DNA of 64,000 bases from Asterella californica (Eukaryota > Streptophyta > Marchantiopsida > Marchantiales > Aytoniaceae), in assembly GCA_036924285.1 (NCBI GenBank), contig JAYKYS010000004.1, positions 27,870,001-27,934,000 on the forward strand. The letters are read 5' to 3'. Below are positions 50,232 to 64,000 of the stretch, one piece after another (the first letter of the stretch is position 1; the number at the start of each line of letters is the position of its first letter). A program made the position numbers and the translations under genes. The notes beneath the pieces were generated by a model. The model did not search any database and was not told the DNA's origin. It saw only the letters and a program-made list of their open reading frames with translations.

Positions 50232-50970
50232 CTAGTCGCCACTGGCACATCCTCTGCACCCGCAATGTACGCATTCTATAACCTTCTCTTCCCGCAAATG
50301 CTTAGGAACGCGACACACACACGTCGTGTTGAAATTGTGGTCACGGGGCTGTATGCATCTCAAGCAGCACAGCTTCTCGTAGCCAGGCTGTGACAAGAAA
50401 GAAAACCAAGTATTAAGATAACTGGTGAAATCGACTCCCAAATTGTCTGACGCAACCACAAGCCGTAACATCCTTATGCGCAAAACAGACTAGGTCTTAA
50501 GAAACAAATCAGCGTACCACGCTACAGACAAGTGATATTACCTTCTTCCACTTGGCGATCAAGCTCCTGTCAGCGTACCCTTGATCTAAGCAAAATTCAA
50601 AAAGTTCTTTTGAAATGGCCTTCCGTCGGTAAAAGATATCGTAGATATATCTCGTCTTCTGATGAGATATTTTGAAAATTGGCCACAATGCCTCGCACTT
50701 CCTCTTCCCCTCGTGAGACTCGTTCTCAGCTGAAAGACCAGAACAGCAGAAACGCGTCATTGCCGTGCTGGCCTGGGAACGACAAGGTCAATGTAACATT
50801 TGAAAAGAACGGCCTGATTTGATGACGCTGACGCTGACAGTGCAAGCTAAACCTAAAAAATTCACAGCACACATACCTTCACGCATTTTCATGTCGAGGT
50901 CGCGAAGCGTGGGTTCGATAAGCTCCCATCCCTGAGGGTAGCGAGTGCGATTAGTGCGAACTTTTGGCAT
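50232..50970 (-). CDS. BUD31: BUD31 (G10) spliceosome component
   Basis: Three exons on the minus strand: 50970-50877, 50729-50542 and 50387-50232, giving 145 residues, the usual length of the family. It begins [20 protein letters not shown]. Conserved blocks follow: [34 protein letters not shown], and a cysteine-rich end with [17 protein letters not shown] and CVHCGCRGC. These cysteines bind zinc in structures of the family. BUD31 is an NTC-related protein that stabilises the activated spliceosome core. It lies tail to tail with RBM22, another protein of the same assembly. Both introns are about 150 bases with GT-AG ends. Confidence 0.97.
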
Positions 50971-51513
50971 TGTGCTTCGACTGGCAACAGACTTAGACCT
51001 CCCACTCCAACGGGCCGATGAATCTAGTAGGTGTCCTGAAGACTTCGATCAAGTGCTAGTTTCTGGCTTTGCTCCAGTCACGACTCTCGGGACGTCGAAG
51101 TGCAGGAGTGGCTGACTGATGAAGGGGGCCGTCCGACTGAGAGGAAGCCTGTGATGTCGTGAAAAAGAAGAAAACCATCACGAACAAGCCTCACAATCCC
51201 GTCTGTTTGTTTCACTCACTCACTCACTCTCGTCTACGAAGCCATCAAATCCTTTTCCCGACTTGTTCGTGTTCCCTCCTTCCTCCTGTTTCTCTTTCGA
51301 AATGCACAACACACTCCGGCAAGGAGAGAGCCTTTTGCAGAGTGCAAAGAAAGGGAAATAAGCAAGTAAAGCACCTCGTAAAGCTATGATATGATCTAAA
51401 GCTCTATCCGGCGGCCGCCAGCGCACGGACCGTACCGGCTGTCTTTGTATACTCCGCCGGCTAAAGTTTCCGACTTCCTGTTGGTTTTCATATCCACACC
51501 AGAGCTCGGGTCT

Positions 51514-51696
51514 AACCGGAATCCTTTCTATCCTCAACCGGAGAAAATGCTAAATAGTTTAGTAAAAGTTTGATTGTGATCTTGCAGGAATGTGCTAACG
51601 ACAAACCGGAATCCTTCGTATTCTCAACTGGATAGATTTCGGAACAGTCAAGTACAAATTTGAAACTGTGACCTTGCAGGAATGTGCTAACGACAA
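51514..51696. repeat. Tandem duplication with 90-base period
   Basis: Two units share AACCGGAATCCTT at their start and CTTGCAGGAATGTGCTAACG near their end, with a diverged middle. Confidence 0.85.
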
Positions 51697-51774
51697 GTTA
51701 TCTGTTACGAGAACTGGCTTTCTTTTCATTATGCATTTATATGTTTAGTTTGACACTGTTTCTTCATAAAATTT

Positions 51775-51802
51775 ACCCATGTACACTCAAGTGTACATGG
51801 GT
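51775..51802. repeat. Perfect palindrome, 13-base arms
   Basis: ACCCATGTACACT and AGTGTACATGGGT are exact reverse complements around CA. The next inverted repeat begins two bases later. Confidence 0.95.
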
Positions 51803-51804
51803 GT

Positions 51805-51856
51805 TTAATATATGTTTCTAAGCTTATTGGTGGGAAAGGTTAGAAACATATATTAA
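51805..51856. repeat. Perfect inverted repeat, 17-base arms
   Basis: TTAATATATGTTTCTAA (51805-51821) and TTAGAAACATATATTAA (51840-51856) are exact reverse complements with 18 bases between. Such short terminal inverted repeats recall MITEs, but at 52 bases it is too small for a typical one. Confidence 0.95.
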
Positions 51857-52677
51857 TGCCTCTGTTAAATGACGCGTAATGACAATTTCACTCTCGGACT
51901 TATATCTCCAGGAAAGCCTCAGCCCGCTCTTCATTTATGGGTTCTGTTTGGGTCAATTTGCTACTCTCGGAGAGATTAACATATATTTATAAATAATTTT
52001 GATTTTTTATTATAATTTATTACAATATATTTTTATAACACTTACACGTTTTCTGATAAGAAAAAATGAAATTCACTGTACAAGGACGTTGGGGATGCTT
52101 ATTTACTCGATCGAACTGTGTATCCAGCACAGAGGAGAAATTTTATTCTCATTTCAAGCACAAAAGAGGAATTTTCTAAAAAAGTTCAGATAAAAAATAG
52201 ACTTTTTATTAATATATTTTTCCTTTTTTTATCATGACGTATTATTTTACCATCTATCTCGGATCGTCAAGTTGAGAATTCATTTGGGTTTCATCCACAA
52301 CATCTAGTCTCATCTTAATGAACTTTCTAACAGGGAGAAAAACTGAAGAAATTGTTCGTTGTACTCATCACAGAAGAGAAATTTTATTCGTGACTTGAAC
52401 CTCAATTGCCAGAGAAGGTTTTCTCATCAAGGAGATGGATATTCATCTCTTCCATTTTTCGATCGAGGAGGAAAATATCTAGGAGTTTAATTTAGTTTAG
52501 TTTAATTCAGCGTAAGTTAATGTATTCATGAGTATAATTTATCGGACTTGTATTTTCTGAAGCGCGGCATGCGAGTTAAGATTTATGGTTTGTCTCCTGC
52601 CTCCCCGTGTTTCCAAGAATGAACTAACAGATAATTTTTATAGAATTTTATACTTATATATATTTATTTAGTATTTA

Positions 52678-52735
52678 CTCGTTTAGTGTTAAGAGAATAT
52701 ATATATATATATATATTCCCTTAACATTAAACGAG
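52678..52735. repeat. Inverted repeat around an AT run
   Basis: CTCGTTTAGTGTTAAGAGAAT is matched by the reverse complement of ATTCCCTTAACATTAAACGAG with two mismatches, across a central (AT)n run. The 58-base structure would form a long cruciform or transcript hairpin. Confidence 0.85.
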
Positions 52736-54183
52736 CAAAAGTTCCCAAGAGTTCATCCAGCATGCATATTCATCGCTTGGTCAAAGAGATACAGATCCAC
52801 ATTGAGAGATGAAGACTCTCCTCATCAAGCTAACACATGATTAGTAATGGAAGGCGATAGAGTCTAAACTCATTATCATTTTTGCTCGTCCAGATAATTT
52901 TTGGTAATAATATAAATTACTCATTGTCTCCGGTAATTTTCCTTGAAACCTAAAAATATCTCTCCAAGCGCTAATCCGGGCCAAACATAGTTTCTTTCTA
53001 ACACTACGGTAAGGCAGCATTAGGGCTGCAAGTCAGAACTGTGAACGTAGTATCTAAGTAATATTTAGTTAACTCTCTTACTTTGGATAGAGTTGATTAA
53101 TTTTACTTGCATGCATTTAACCACAACTCCCGGTATAAAAGAGAGTGTTTCTTTCTCCCATTATACTCTTAGGTCAGGGGGGATTCTCATTATTTGGGAG
53201 AAACTATGCAATATTTTAACTCTGTGGATCTTAATCATTATTAACTAGATTGACTTGAAACACATCAACTAAGTGAAAAACTCTTGAATGATTGACTTAG
53301 AATTTTCTACAAGAATATTGTGTTAATTTTTATTTTTTACTATTTTATAATATAGTTTTATAGTAATATTTGATATTGAGTTTTTCAAGTTTGACTGATA
53401 CTGTTTTGATGCTTGTTGTTACATCAGATTTACTTTTTCAAGGACCGGACGACCATAGAAAGAGGTTTACCACATGGAATAACAGACAAAACGGTCCAAT
53501 ATCATCAAATTGAGCACCTGAAAAGAAGATATGGAGCATTAAGTTTTTATTGTATATTCACGATTTGGGCTTGGCTTGGTGCCATGGATACCAATAAGGA
53601 AGATCAAGGGAGAATAAGCATCGAACTAAGAAAAAAGAGACATTAAAAATAAGACTTCCACAACCATTGTAATTTGCAGAGCAGTTCAGCAAATGACAAA
53701 AAGACCAGATCACAAAATGATAATGATATTATCAAACTTGCGGAGCAACTAAAAATGACAAGAAAATGAATGAAGAAAGATGCATGCAAAGAACAAACAC
53801 TTTACTTGAATGGTGCTTTATTGCGAAACAACTGAAAAAATACCATCTAAACCCAAGTTTCATAAAAGACAAAGAATCTCAATCCAAAAGAAAGAAGAAT
53901 AAGAATGAAGAGTTCTAAATTCGTGCAGTTGAGATATTAAATGAGAATTTTATCTTGCAAATATCAAGATATTGTCAGTAATTTTATTAGTTATTGTCAG
54001 TCTATCTTGGTTCAATTGGTTCTGTAATTTTATTTACACGTGAGACTGCACATATTAAAGGAATGAGAATATGGATAGTCTAACGTGTCTTTAATGTTAA
54101 ATATTTTTACTTACAGTGATATTTTGAAAGTACTAAAATGATGAACCAAAAGATAAAATGACTGGTTCTACTGTGAATAACCA

Positions 54184-54265
54184 GTAGAATGATCAAGCAA
54201 CCAAACGTTAAGAGGGGTATGATCAAGCTAAACGGAACGTACTGGGGGTATGATCAAGCCAATTT
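54184..54265 (+). repeat. Dispersed GATCAAGC module array, copy 3 (partial)
   Basis: Modules with GATCAAGC start near 54184, 54214 and 54245 and end in GGGGTATGATCAAGCCAATT, as do copies 1 and 2. Only the module array is present, not the left half (ATGGACGTGG part). The first module is degraded and one spacing is 31 bases. Confidence 0.8.
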
Positions 54266-54720
54266 TTGCACGACGAACTTCTATATCGTATATGTAGTAT
54301 TACGGTGGTAGTTCACGGATTGGTTAATGGATGACTTCACCCCAGTCACTCTATGCTCGGGAGTCAGCACATACCTCTGATTCACTTGACTCGAGCGATA
54401 CTGTTCTGCAGTGAGGTTTGCAAATCACGGTCACACTGTCACTGGAGTTGTTGTGCAGTAACTTGATTCAGTGGTCAGCGAACCACATACCTTAGAAGAA
54501 TCTTTTTGGATCGAAGCTGAAGTAGACACTGACGCTGTTGGCGCGGGCGGGGATTGGGGAGGAGGTGGAAGGTCCGTATACAGACAGGGTCTATAGAGGT
54601 TTACATTCGACTGTCGAAGACGATCAAGAACGACAGTGTGGAACGAAGTACTGCTGCTGCTGTTATGAGTAAAGCTGTTGTGTAGCCTCCCTGATTGAAG
54701 AGGACACTGAGCAGGGCAGA

Positions 54721-55229
54721 ATGGCGGGGGCGTTGGAGAGTGATCATTTGCCTAAGTGTGGAGCAAACTTTTCGCCTCTGACGCCTCTAACATTCATAGA
54801 GAGGGCAGCAAAAGTATATCCGAACAGGGAGTCTGTCATTTACGGTCATCGGCGATTCACATGGAGGGTGACTATGGAGCGCTGTCGACGCCTAGCATCT
54901 GCTCTCGTAGCAAAACTCATTTCTCCAGGAGACACGGTACGCTTCAAATCCTCAGGCCGACTTCAAAATCCCAAGGAGGCACTGAATAAGTACTGTAGTC
55001 AGTCCGATACGTGGGACGCCGACTGTGGCGGGGTGTACAAAATTCTGATAGCTGCAAATTCACCCATCTACATGGATATTCGAGTCGCGGCCCTCCTGTT
55101 AGAATTAACTAAAGCGTCCCAACTGAAAAAGGATAGATACTCGGAGCGATCTTAACAGAGTTTCGTCGTAGGAGCGAATATCTTCATCACGAAAGGATCC
55201 TGATATCCTTTAGGGGAGAATTCCCCTGT

Positions 55230-55289
<60 letters not shown>

Positions 55290-57791
55290 CCGGGGTGCAT
55301 GTCTGGAAGGAATTCAAAGACTCTAAGTATGCTTCCCATGAATTTGGCTATCGGAGCGCTTTCTTTTAGTAGAAAAGTCTGTGTTTCATCCTTCTATCCA
55401 TCCATTGAACATGCTGCAATCAATCAGACAGCCAAGATAGATATTCATATCAGAGGTGCTTCTTGTTCTTGTGCGTGTGTGTGGTGAGGCGATTTTTTTC
55501 ACCTGTAGTTGGTGTGTTTGTCAGTCCTGTGTGATCCCTTTCTCGTCTTCCTCTGTTTTCCTCACCGTGTCTTGGGAAATTTCAGAGCGGATCTACAGTG
55601 AGTAGTGGCTTCTCCCGAGTCCAAAGTTGACACACAGACGAAGAAGATTATAGTCTACTAAGTGGGTGCGTGACTTCCATGAGTGGCGGATAGAATTAGA
55701 TCGTGACAAAGACGGAGATCGCGACTTCGAGTTCAGTGATAGATATGTTTGGTGCAGGTGGCGGTGGTAGCTCCGAACGTTCCTGCCATGTACGAGATTC
55801 ACTTCGGAGTGCCAATGGCCGGGGTGATCCTCAACACCATCAACACGCGACTCGATGCTCGGACAATGGCAGTACTGTTCCAACATTCTGAGGCGAAGTT
55901 GATATTTACGGATACTGAATTCGTGCAAGTGGTCCGAGAAGCTTTGGAGCTCTGGTCGACAGAGCAGCCGGGGCTGGAAAAGCCCCCCATAGTGCACATC
56001 AAAGACGAAGACGATGAGAAACTCGCAACAGAGTTGCGAGAAGGGAAGTTCGAGGACATGCAGGAGTATGAAGATTTCCTCGTCCACGGTGATACTAACT
56101 TCCCCATTCGTAGGCCCAACGATGAATGGGACACAATATCCATAAACTACACATCAGGTACGACCTCTCATCCAAAAGGTGTAGTGTACCATCACAGAGG
56201 AGCTTACCTGAATTCGCTTGCACTGGCTCTGGACTGGGGAATGAAAACTGGGCCCGTTTACTTGTGGACTTTGCCGATGTTCCATGCTAATGGCTGGTGC
56301 TTTCCATGGGCTGTGGCTGCCATGGGCGGCACTAACATCTGTCTCAGACATGTGGCTGCCGAGGCTATACATTCTGCAATCTTAGAGCACCGAGTGACTC
56401 ACATGTGCGGAGCTCCGGTGGTGTTGATGATCATAGCCAACTCACGTGAGTTCGAGAGACAACCCATTCCGCAGAAGGTCGACTTTATGACGGCTGCAGC
56501 TCCTCCACCAGCCACAATGCTCGCGAAGATGGAATCTATGGGCTTCATCATGACTCATGCTTATGGTTTGACCGAATGTTACGGCCCCGCTTTGTCTTGT
56601 GCTTGGAAGGATGAATGGGATACACTTCCGCTCGAAGAACGAGCCAGAATCAAAGCTCGCCAAGGAGTAGGTCATTTGGCACTGCCGGATACAGATGTGT
56701 TAAACCCTGAAACTATGACCCCAGTACCTCGCGATGGACAAACCATGGGCGAAGTCATGATCAGGGGTCACGTCATCATGAAAGGTTACTTGAAAAACCA
56801 GCAAGCCACGCTCGATGCTTTTAGAGGAGGCTGGTTCCACACAGGTATGTACCTACCTGTCTGTAGTTCCGTCCAAGCGAAAATATGTTGGGGGATTCCA
56901 GTACTGTACTCTTCTTCTTTGTGTTTTGCTCCTTACGGTTGGAGTCTCGAGACTTACAGCACTTACTTTCGAAGCATTCTACTGTTTGTGCTTTATACGA
57001 AGAGAATGACTTTGTAATCTTGTGCGTTTCAAATCTCTAAAGGTTTATGTCAGTTCTGGAGCCAGACACAGCAAGCAATAGCAAAAATACCGTATACTAC
57101 CCAAGGAACAGATGTTTCTTCAGATTCAAGCATTTTGATTAGAGTGGGAGAAAAATCTTTTCCCTGCTTCGTTGGCATCAGCGTCTGTTTGTTACCCACC
57201 ATCTACGTGACTAGTGGGACAAGGTTGAATTTTATCAGGTCGTGATGATAATCTGGAACTTACCCACTCTTGTTAGTCTTGTACCTTTCGTTTCTTGACG
57301 AGATCAAGAACTCCGTGGAGTGTGATGTGGTTGATCTGTCAACGAAGAGCTTTGAATTGTTCTGTCTCGACGGCTGAACTTTTGCAGGGGACCTGGGAGT
57401 GATGGATCCTGATGGCTACATTCAGCTGAAAGATCGATCAAAAGATATCATAATTTCGGGAGGAGAGAATATAAGCAGTATCGAGGTGGAATCCGTTCTC
57501 TATCGGCATCCGCAGGTTCTGGAGGCAGCAGTTGTGGCTCGGCCGGATGAGTTCTGGGGTGAGACGCCTTGTGCATTTATTACGCTGAAGCAGAGCTCGG
57601 GGGATGTATCAGAGAAGGACATTGTGGAATACTCCAGGGAGCACTTGCCACACTTCATGGTGCCGCGAACCGTGGTGTTCCTTCATACTCTACCAAAAAC
57701 CATAACGGGCAAAGTCCAGAAAACCGTCCTCAGAGAGCGAGCCAGAGTACTCGGGTCCATAACTTCGTCGAAAGTTTCCAGCAAGCTGTAA
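54721..57791 (+). CDS. Peroxisomal acyl-CoA synthetase, AAE7/BZO1-like (acyl-activating enzyme)
   Basis: Three exons: 54721-54936, 55758-56844 and 57388-57791, giving 568 residues, close to the 569 of Arabidopsis AAE7. The AMP-binding P-loop-like motif [11 protein letters not shown] is at 203-213, the adenylate motif AYGLTE near 339-344, and GWFHTGD near 431-436. The C-terminal lid has [15 protein letters not shown] and ends in TITGKVQK and a final SKL. SKL is a canonical PTS1 signal, so the enzyme should act in peroxisomes. It should activate a short carboxylic acid such as acetate or butyrate (AAE7) or an aromatic acid (BZO1 and cinnamate CoA ligases) to its CoA thioester using ATP. Sequence alone does not settle the substrate. 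Intron 1 (821 bases) contains an (AG)26 tract. Confidence 0.93.
55233..55284 (+). repeat. (AG)26 microsatellite in intron 1 of the acyl-CoA synthetase
   Basis: Twenty-six uninterrupted AG units lie inside the 821-base first intron. The length is likely to vary between individuals. Confidence 0.95.
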
Positions 57792-58353
57792 ACTACACAG
57801 CATTTACCTTGAAAGTATTGGACACCGCGGTGAGCATCCTGCACTCAACAGCTAGGGGTGTTAGTTTACAGTCCTCTTCAGACGGTTCAGTGCAAGGATC
57901 CAAGTTCGTGCCCCAATAATATGTTGTACATAACCAACATGGTTTCTTTTGGGCAATTTATTATGAATGATAAAACCGTCAGGTGATAATTCAGGTACCG
58001 AAATTACAGGTTTGAAACATGGAACTTAGATATGCATGCACTTGTACTACAATCAGACGATACTGCGTTCGCATTACATCTTGAACGCTGGAACAAGCAG
58101 GCACTCAGAGTTCTAGAAAAATTGTAGACTGCATGTTATTTTCTCCAATGTCTACGACCCTGTTCCTCGCGTAAAATTTCTAAATGCAGAACGTTGTTGG
58201 GCGGAATTTATCTACAAATATATGTTCTTTGTATCTACGGTCAGTCAAAATTCTCTAAGTAATAGAAAGGACATAGAGGCCTCCTCTCCCGAATGCAAAT
58301 AATCTGTTAGAGAATTACTCACAGCCTTTTTTCGGATGAGATTTATCGCTTTT
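57792..58353. other. Short convergent spacer between acyl-CoA synthetase and UBC37-like gene
   Basis: 562 bases that must hold the 3' ends of both convergent transcripts. An A-rich AATGATAAAA near 57965 may serve as a poly(A) signal for the plus-strand gene. Nothing else is seen. Confidence 0.5.
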
Positions 58354-61295
<2,942 letters not shown>

Positions 61296-64000
61296 CTTCC
61301 CAGCTTAATGAAGCAAAAGTCGATGAAACCGCCGACAGCCTCAAACCCGCTCACTAGTGCTCCCGCCTGAGTACCCACAAAACGCAGAATCCACCTTTGT
61401 GATCTTATAGAACGAACGAACACGTTATACTTTGCGTGCCACTTAGAAAATCATCCTGCTGAATTCAGTTGCTTTTTACGCCTTTTTGCTCCTCGTTAGG
61501 CCACACCTCGCTGAACTCCCGCTGATTTCATACGCGAATTTTCCAGGAGTTGCTATACGTCTGAGCGAATGGAAGCCTCGAGCATCCTTAGCACACCTCT
61601 AATGTGAAGTGTCGACCAAATGTCTTATCAACCGGACAATCAAGATCTTCATGTGAACTTCGAGCAGCTAATTCGGTCCCAAACCTTCCAGCATGCACAG
61701 TTAATCACGCCACCCCTCCGCCCTTGGCGCACTTAGATGCAAGAGCAAATTCTCAAGTCCTCGTTTGAGCCACTGGTATCATCAAATCCCTGAAAATGTA
61801 CACTCCACGACTAATGCGCCCACGCCGTGGCCAGATACCAGGTAATCAAGGACCTTCGCTAGCCAGGACACCTAAAAGCAAAGATCGAAAGCCCCACGAG
61901 ATATCCCTTGGAAGAGAAAACTGTTGTATGTCCCTAAATTATTTCTCCTGATGCAACTCTCGTCTCGGGCTGAAACTATATCGGAAGCGCAGAGTCCAAG
62001 CAAGTACCAGAATCCAAAGAACCAGGTCTAACAAGACGTCATTCAGAGAGGTTAATTACAATTCGGGATGGAATGCTACCGCGCGTCTTCACTCACCTAC
62101 CTTGCTTCCTTTCACCGCCGCATTCCATTCCAGAGGTATTCTGGTTGCTCCAATTCACTCGTGTGAACAGCTCTGCTCGGCGACTGTGTCTTTTTTGAAT
62201 TATCGTTCCCGCGCTGCGCATTTGAACTGAATGGGGTCTTGTATGAATCGGATGCTCTTATGGCTACCGGCATCGCTTTTCAGCGGACCGGTAAACTCAC
62301 TAAGCGAACTTGACGAAGCGATTGATAGTGAAAGGATGAGCGAACGAGAGAGTGGTTCCAACAACTGGGGTCCGAAATTTCTTTCTCTCAAGCGGTATAA
62401 TTTACTTTCTAGTAATCTCCAAAAGAATCATCTTCCTCCCAATCGACCTCAGCATCTGAAACACCTGGCAAAACCATCTCATTGTTGATATAAGTTTTTT
62501 TCTCCGGATAGAATAAGGTAAATAGAAGGAGAACATATGTCTTCTTCTGGGGATCCTTGTAAGTATCCACTTTCCAACCGTTCTGAAGATATTTGGGAGA
62601 GCTAAACCAAACATACTGATAAATCTCACTCTTCATCATCCCTTTGTTAGTCAACACTATCCTCTTCATCATCCCTTTGTTAGTCAACACTATCCTCTCT
62701 CTTCTTCTGGACAATGATAGATTTTTGTCACATGACAGATGTTCATATTTTGAATTGATCTCTCACTTATTCCTTGTTAGAGCCAAGAGATGCGGATTTA
62801 CTACGTTGTCAAACCTCCTTCAACAACTCCTCTTTACAATATTATCATTTCCACTGAAAGAAAGACAGGTTCAACTCTTTAGCTTTTCTTGAAAATACCT
62901 TCACATCCGTAGAGCATAGACAGTCGTTCTGAAATGAAAATATGATATCCTCCTAGAAGCCATACTTCTCACGCACTCTCTCACACAATTACTCATTGAT
63001 TTAGAATCAAGCTCTCGCTGGAAAGTGCACATACGACAATCGCTTTCTTTACCTTCTCCTTTTCGTGACCAAAAAAAACAACTTGAACTCTGAGCTCTAT
63101 GTCCAAATCGATCAGGATGAACTGTGTTGGATTGGCTATGTTGATGATACCTTTTGACTTGTTGGCACATTTTGTCTTCTGACTTTCTGTAAAATGTATG
63201 AGATAAAATATGACCTACTTGGCTATTAAATTTCTACTTACTCCTCAGTAAATAAACATATGCTTCGACTATAAAATAGCTACATGATGACTATTTAGCA
63301 GAAAACCTTTCTTCTACCACAATATGTGTCCCTAGAAGATATAAATTGCATTCAAAAAAATTTAAATTTAAATTGCAGAAAATGGAAACATGTGGACATC
63401 ACACTCTCCTCTTCAATAGTAGAGATTTTATCTGGATGTGTGTATCTGGAGATCTGTCTATGGGTCTTTTATGCACATCTTTGAGTAACTTGGATGTTGA
63501 GCTATATGTTTACAGTGTTTGGGGTGTAGTGACACAAGGAAGGGAGAGAGAGCAAGGAGAAGTTGGTGACTGTGAAATAGATTGTTAGTACCAAGAGTGT
63601 TGTTAGTCAATATTCAATTTAGCCAAATGGAGTGGCAAGTGTAAGGATAGATTACCAAGGAGAAATGTATTTGTTCAGAAGGGGTTGTCACAACTCCACT
63701 GCTTTGATCTATCCACCCACTCAACAATGACAGTGAATCATCAACCAGCATATAGGAGAGTCATGGAGTGTCAACAGAGGAGTCTATTGTCTTGTCTTTC
63801 TAGAACTCTATCACTCTGATGTACAAGGAAAGATAGCACATAGTCTAGGTGAGAGGAGTGACATCGAGGAATTCTGAAAGATTGAGAGTTGTTGTACGTA
63901 TCATCTCATGTCATACATATATGTAGAGCCAGTGGTATGAGACGTATGTCATACAAAGAGTTATTTATGTATCCAATACTGGCTTGGCGGTACCAGCAAG
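61296..64000. other. Region upstream of the UBC37-like gene, no identified gene
   Basis: The first several hundred bases are the probable promoter and leader of the minus-strand E2 gene. A minus-strand frame (62409-62714, 101 codons) contains the 33-base duplication as two 11-residue repeats and ends in an acidic DWEEDDSFGDY; I do not recognise it. From 62900 to the end the DNA is AT-rich with no supported gene. Confidence 0.45.
62631..62696. repeat. Perfect 33-base tandem duplication
   Basis: The 33 bases beginning CTTCATCATCCCTTTGTTAG occur twice without a single difference, so the duplication is recent. Confidence 0.95.

Larger units (their letters stand above)
50971..54720. other. Divergent spacer between BUD31 and the acyl-CoA synthetase
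   Basis: The first 500 bases hold the BUD31 promoter and leader. 51514-51696 is a tandem duplication. Three inverted repeats follow within 1 kb (51775-51802, 51805-51856 and 52678-52735). 51960-54180 is AT-rich. A plus-strand frame of 77 codons (53413-53646) has no recognisable motif. A third copy of the 30-base module array is at 54184-54265, about 450 bases before the next start codon. Confidence 0.5.

Noticed and set aside
53413..53646. Plus-strand frame of 77 codons in the BUD31-AAE spacer
   Set aside because: AT-rich, no family resemblance, and no splice partners found.

Overview
The window is nuclear DNA of a land plant. It contains a chloroplast import gene (TIC110), a peroxisomal acyl-CoA synthetase of the plant AAE family, a plant-type UBC37 ubiquitin-conjugating enzyme and a decayed Ty1-copia retrotransposon. 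Introns are short (about 110-820 bases, GT-AG) and separated by AT-rich, repeat-laden spacers. A moss or liverwort is my best guess, but this is inference from gene style only. No organelle, bacterial or CRISPR content was seen.

Layout. 1-4500: AT-rich, no gene, with a cluster of GCAAATGTGAT-like motifs near 3780-4330. 4500-13600: a rearranged repeat block. It holds two pieces of 25S rRNA in opposite orientation, two copies of a repeat built of a 30-base GGGGTATGATCAAGC module, and between them a 5'-truncated Ty1-copia element (about 6068-11351) full of stop codons and itself interrupted. 13600-15800: no recognised gene. 15795-17261 (-): a six-exon gene for an RPA34/POLR1G-like RNA polymerase I subunit. 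17262-28258: a long gene-poor stretch with tandem repeats and hairpins. 28259-34625 (+): TIC110 in 15 exons. 37070-43866 (-): BRR2, the U5 snRNP helicase. 47022-49240 (+): RBM22/ECM2-type splicing factor. 50232-50970 (-): BUD31. 54721-57791 (+): AAE7-like acyl-CoA synthetase ending in SKL. 58354-61295 (-): UBC37/UBE2T-like E2 with a long tail. 61296-64000: no recognised gene.

I rebuilt the exon structures by hand from reading frames, GT/AG borders and family sequence. In all seven genes the exon lengths add up to an open frame, and most lengths agree with the family (TIC110 1029 aa, BRR2 2178 aa, RBM22 472 aa, BUD31 145 aa, AAE 568 aa).

How the genes relate. Three consecutive genes (BRR2, RBM22, BUD31) encode spliceosome components that act around catalytic activation. 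The seven genes alternate strand without exception. The others are unrelated housekeeping functions: Pol I transcription, plastid protein import, peroxisomal acyl activation and ubiquitin conjugation. The most unusual non-genic signals are the split and inverted 25S fragment, the 30-base GATCAAGC module in three places, and several near-perfect inverted repeats, one pair of which is interleaved between RBM22 and BUD31.
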